Origin: Verrucomicrobiota bacterium
GTDB taxonomy: Bacteria > Verrucomicrobiota > Verrucomicrobiia > Limisphaerales > VHCN01
DNA length: 63,328 nucleotides
Direction of reading: 5' to 3'
NCBI GenBank assembly: GCA_016871675.1
Contig: VHCN01000015.1
Location: 1-63,328 of the forward strand
Within the stretch, counting starts at the first letter, position 1; every line of letters begins with the position of its first letter. Below, piece after piece: positions 60,491 to 63,328 of this stretch. The notes under the pieces were generated by a model. That model made no database searches. It had not been told where the DNA came from and saw nothing but the letters and a program-made list of their open reading frames with translations. The position numbers and the translations under genes were made by a program.

Positions 60491-61632
60491 AGAACGTCGT
60501 TTTGCTCGGCAGCACCGGCTCCATCGGCACCAGCACGGTCAAGGTGGCCATGGACCTGCCGGACCGCATCCGCCTGCTCGGGTTCGCGGCGGGCAACAAT
60601 GCCGAACTGCTCCTCGAACAGACGAGGCAGCACAAACCGGAGGCCATTAGCATCACCGACCCGGCAAAGGCGGCAGAGTTGCAGGCGCTGCTCGGCACGA
60701 CGACCCGCGTATGCAGCGGTGACGCGGGCCTGATCGAACTCGCGACCCTGCCCGGCGCGGACATCGTGCTCATTGCCATCGTGGGCACCGCGGGATTGAA
60801 ACCCGCGCTCGCGGCCATCCGTGCCGGGAAGGACATCGCCGTCGCGTCGAAGGAGATCCTCGTGATGGCCGGCGAAATCGTGATGAGCGAGGCGCGCAAG
60901 CACGATGTCCGTGTGCTCGCCGTGGACAGCGAGCACTCGGCGATCTTCCAGTGCCTCGACGGCAAGCCGCCCGAGTCCGTGCGCAATCTCTGGCTCACCG
61001 CCAGCGGCGGGCCGTTCCGCGACAAGGCGCTCTGGCCGAAGGAGAAGTTTGCCGGGATCACCGTCGAACGCGCGTTGCAGCATCCCTCGTGGGTCATGGG
61101 CCGCAAGATCACGATTGATTCCGCGACGCTGTTCAACAAGGGCCTCGAGATGATCGAGGCGCGATGGCTGTTTGACATCGGCATGGACCGCGTGCGCATG
61201 GTCGTGCATCCGCAGAGCGTGATCCACTCGATGGTGGAGTTCGTGGACGGCTCGATGCTCGCGCAACTGTCCACGCCCGACATGTGCCTGCCCATCCAGT
61301 ATGCGCTCACGTATCCCGAGCGCGCGCCGAGCGGACGCGTGCAGACAAGCCTCGCGGGTTACGGCAGTCTGACCTTCGAGGAACCCGACTTGGAGCGCTT
61401 CCCCTCGCTGAATCTCGCGCGTCGCGCCGGCGAAACCGGCGGCACGCTGCCCGCGGTGATGAATGCTGCGAACGAGGTTGCGGTTGATGCCTTCTGCAAT
61501 CGCAAGCTCACCTTCGTAGGCATCACCGAAACGGTTGCGCGGGTAATGGACCGCCACCGTCCGGTGGAGCACCCGACACTCGCGCAGATTCTCGCCGCCG
61601 ATGCGTGGGCGCGCGCCGAGGCCGCGGCGTGA
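60487..61632 (+). CDS. dxr: 1-deoxy-D-xylulose 5-phosphate reductoisomerase
   Basis: 381 residues, ATG overlapping the cdsA stop. The NADPH site is LLGSTGSIGTSTV, followed by ASKEILVMAGE, the metal site VDSEHSAIFQCL, ASGGPFRD, HPSWVMGRKITIDSATLFNKGLE (two segments), and VVHPQSVIHSMVEF. It catalyses the first committed step of the MEP isoprenoid pathway. ispG of the same pathway starts at 63160, so this run supplies both early and late MEP enzymes near uppS, which uses the product. Confidence 0.96.
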   Translation: MKNVVLLGSTGSIGTSTVKVAMDLPDRIRLLGFAAGNNAELLLEQTRQHKPEAISITDPAKAAELQALLGTTTRVCSGDAGLIELATLPGADIVLIAIVGTAGLKPALAAIRAGKDIAVASKEILVMAGEIVMSEARKHDVRVLAVDSEHSAIFQCLDGKPPESVRNLWLTASGGPFRDKALWPKEKFAGITVERALQHPSWVMGRKITIDSATLFNKGLEMIEARWLFDIGMDRVRMVVHPQSVIHSMVEFVDGSMLAQLSTPDMCLPIQYALTYPERAPSGRVQTSLAGYGSLTFEEPDLERFPSLNLARRAGETGGTLPAVMNAANEVAVDAFCNRKLTFVGITETVARVMDRHRPVEHPTLAQILAADAWARAEAAA

Positions 61633-61673
61633 GACGCGACCTCGGCGGAGATTGAACGGAACCCCTTCGCAAG

Positions 61674-61702
61674 TTGCCTTATGGCAGGGCAGCCGATACA
61701 TT
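61674..61702 (+). promoter_or_regulatory. Promoter of rseP and ispG
   Basis: TTGCCT (61674-61679), 17 bases, TACATT (61697-61702), 30 bases before the rseP start. This separates rseP-ispG from the uppS-cdsA-dxr unit, at least in part. Confidence 0.45.
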
Positions 61703-61732
61703 CGCGCCCCTGCCGGATAACCGGCGCCCATC

Positions 61733-63151
61733 ATGACACTTGCCGCCCTGTTCAACTTCCTCTACATCGTCGCGGCAGTAGTGGTGCTGTTCGGCGCGGC
61801 GATCTTTGTCCATGAGTGGGGCCATTACTGGGTCGCGCGCAAGCGCGGGCTGAAGGTCGAGGCGTTCGCCGTCGGCTTCGGGCCGAAAATCTACGCGTGG
61901 ACCCGCGACGGCATCGAGTATTCCGTCCGGTGGATTCCCGCGGGCGGGTTCGTCAAGCTGCCGCAGATGGTCACGAGCGAGACACTCGAGGGCCAGCACG
62001 ACAAGCAGGAGCCGCTGCCCCCGGTCACGCCGCTCTCCAAAATCCTCGTCGCCTTCGCCGGGCCGTTCATGAATGTCGTCCTCGGCTTCGCCCTCGCCAC
62101 GGTTCTCTATTTCACAGGGCTGCCTGTCCGCATCAATCCCTCCATTATCGGCCACGTGTCGCCTGATTCCGACGAAGCCCGCCTCGGCATCAAGGCCGGC
62201 GATCGCGTGGTGCGCGTCAACGGCCGTGTGGTGAAATCGTGGGAAGATGTGTTCATGCACACCGTCTTCGCGCGGACGAATGTGATCCCGGTCGTCATCG
62301 AGCGCGCGGGTGTGGAGACGACCTACCAGCTTCCCGTCAAGACGCAGAAGGACATCGGCTTGAAGATGCTCAATCTCGACCCTCGCGATCACCCGATGAT
62401 CAAGCGCGTGATCGAAGGCGGAGCCGCCGAGCGCGCGGGTCTCAAGGCCGGGGATGAAGTCATCGAGTTCGCGGGCCAGCCGATCATGGGCCAGAAACAG
62501 TTGATCGAGCACATCAACAAGCGGCCCGGGCAGGAGTGTTCGATCGTAGTCAAGCGCGGCGGCGAACGCGTCGAGCTCAAGGTCACGCCGGTGCTCAACC
62601 CCGCCACCAATGACGGCCGCATCGGCATTGAAGTCGGCAGCAGCGGGGTCGAGGCCTACCAGCTCGTCAAGCCCGGACCGAAACCGTGGGAACTCGTCGC
62701 CGACGTCCTCGACCAGATGGCGACGACCATCGGCGCGCTCGTTCACTCCAAGGAAACCGGGGTCGGCGCGAAGGACTTGAGCGGCCCGGTTGGCATCCTC
62801 GGCATGCTCGGCGCGCAGGTCGCCACGGACTACCGGCTCGCGTTGAAGTTCCTCGTGCTCCTCAACATCAACCTTGCCATCCTGAATCTCCTCCCCATCC
62901 CCGTGCTCGACGGCGGGCACATCGTGCTTTCAGTCATCGAGCGCATCCGCCGAAAGCCCGTGAGCGCGCGCATTCAGGAATACGTAACCACCGCGTTCGC
63001 GGTGCTGCTCATCTCGTTCATGCTCTATGTCACGTTCTTTGACATCAAGCGCCTGCCGCTCATCAAGTCCTTGTATGAGCAGGAGACCGTCGTCGAGCCC
63101 GCGAACCGCCCGGCGGAGGTTCCGCAGCCCGAGCCCGCGCCGGCGAAGTGA
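61733..63151 (+). CDS. rseP: Site-2 intramembrane protease RseP
   Basis: 472 residues. The M50 zinc motif HEWGH (His27, Glu28, His31) lies in the first helix. Two PDZ domains follow (about 130-215: PDSDEARLGIKAGDRVVRVN; about 220-300: GGAAERAGLKAGDEVIEF). The second metal motif NLLPIPVLDGGHI is at about 385-397, and the protein ends with helix and a Pro/Glu tail. In other bacteria RseP cuts anti-sigma factors and cleared signal peptides. The location between dxr and ispG is common across bacteria. Confidence 0.95.
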   Translation: MTLAALFNFLYIVAAVVVLFGAAIFVHEWGHYWVARKRGLKVEAFAVGFGPKIYAWTRDGIEYSVRWIPAGGFVKLPQMVTSETLEGQHDKQEPLPPVTPLSKILVAFAGPFMNVVLGFALATVLYFTGLPVRINPSIIGHVSPDSDEARLGIKAGDRVVRVNGRVVKSWEDVFMHTVFARTNVIPVVIERAGVETTYQLPVKTQKDIGLKMLNLDPRDHPMIKRVIEGGAAERAGLKAGDEVIEFAGQPIMGQKQLIEHINKRPGQECSIVVKRGGERVELKVTPVLNPATNDGRIGIEVGSSGVEAYQLVKPGPKPWELVADVLDQMATTIGALVHSKETGVGAKDLSGPVGILGMLGAQVATDYRLALKFLVLLNINLAILNLLPIPVLDGGHIVLSVIERIRRKPVSARIQEYVTTAFAVLLISFMLYVTFFDIKRLPLIKSLYEQETVVEPANRPAEVPQPEPAPAK

Positions 63152-63159
63152 TTGTTCCG

Positions 63160-63328
63160 ATGCAGTATTGCGCCTCACCGTACCTGTTCCAGCACCGCAA
63201 GTCGCGTGAAGTCACCATCGGCGACCCCGCGCGCGGCGGAGTCGTCCTCGGCGGCGGGCATCCGGTCGTCACGCAGTCCATGCTGACCTGCGACACGATG
63301 GACACCGCCGAGTGCGTGAAGCAGACGC
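63160..63328 (+). CDS. ispG: 4-hydroxy-3-methylbut-2-enyl diphosphate synthase, N-terminus
   Basis: 56 residues before the right edge, from the ATG at 63160, eight bases after the rseP stop. MQYCASPYLFQHRKSREVTI, then GDPARGGVVLGGGHPVVTQS and MLTCDTMDTAECVKQT, match the IspG (GcpE) start 'R.v.vG.v.iGg..Pv.vQSM'. The extended N-terminus and 'CDTMDT' in place of 'TTDT' fit the long-form IspG of Chlamydiae, Verrucomicrobia and plants. It is an iron-sulfur enzyme of the MEP pathway. Confidence 0.88.
   Translation, partial: MQYCASPYLFQHRKSREVTIGDPARGGVVLGGGHPVVTQSMLTCDTMDTAECVKQT

Overview
The window reads as chromosomal DNA of a GC-rich member of the Verrucomicrobiota, most likely of the Pedosphaera/Limisphaera kind (former subdivision 3). 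This is inferred from the gene families: a secreted DUF1501 protein, a tandem DUF1080 lipoprotein, a ThuA protein, a pilin-like cassette resembling the 'Verru_Chthon' A-D proteins, and a very long Asn/Thr-rich secreted subtilase. I saw no rRNA, tRNA, CRISPR array, transposase or phage genes.

Layout. 1-6120: a gene entering from the left edge, then exported proteins for polysaccharide breakdown and scavenging (ThuA, pectate lyase, DUF1501, WD40) and a zinc-ribbon membrane protein. 6215-7539: a His-rich COG0523 metallochaperone GTPase and an FmdB-type zinc ribbon. 7714-30512: a type IV pilus/type II secretion-like region with two GspE/PilB ATPases, PilT and PilC, then a BrnT/BrnA-like toxin-antitoxin pair, six prepilin-like or short-leader proteins, a 1345-residue protein with a pilin-like N-terminus, and a 2689-residue subtilisin-like protease that may be the cargo. 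30573-37637: housekeeping genes on the same strand (sppA, upp, M24 peptidase, membrane zinc peptidase, sigma-70 factor, apt, DUF1080 lipoprotein). 37621-38454: a degraded patch with a frameshifted small membrane protein of lower GC and a degenerate tandem repeat.

38455-52310 is mostly on the minus strand: a Ser/Thr kinase with leucine-rich repeats, an acyl-CoA ligase, and a compact run serS, carbonic anhydrase, glgA, CPBP protease, thiL, tsaE, tsaB, followed by an SRPBCC remnant. A CBS/MgtE protein and pabB lie on the plus strand, with a palindromic repeat inside pabB. 52506-57273 holds a large VPS10/BNR-like exported protein, a PHP phosphatase and a fused two-component remnant. 57454-63328 is a conserved run purA, uppS, cdsA, dxr, rseP and the start of ispG, covering isoprenoid and phospholipid precursors and envelope stress proteolysis.

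Two themes run through the window. Many first genes of transcription units have a TTGnnn-N16-18-TAnnnT-like promoter ending only 5-8 bases before the start codon, so their mRNAs are probably leaderless. Signal-transduction genes are repeatedly found as remnants: a REC fragment, a receiver/histidine-kinase fusion and the frameshifted membrane protein.
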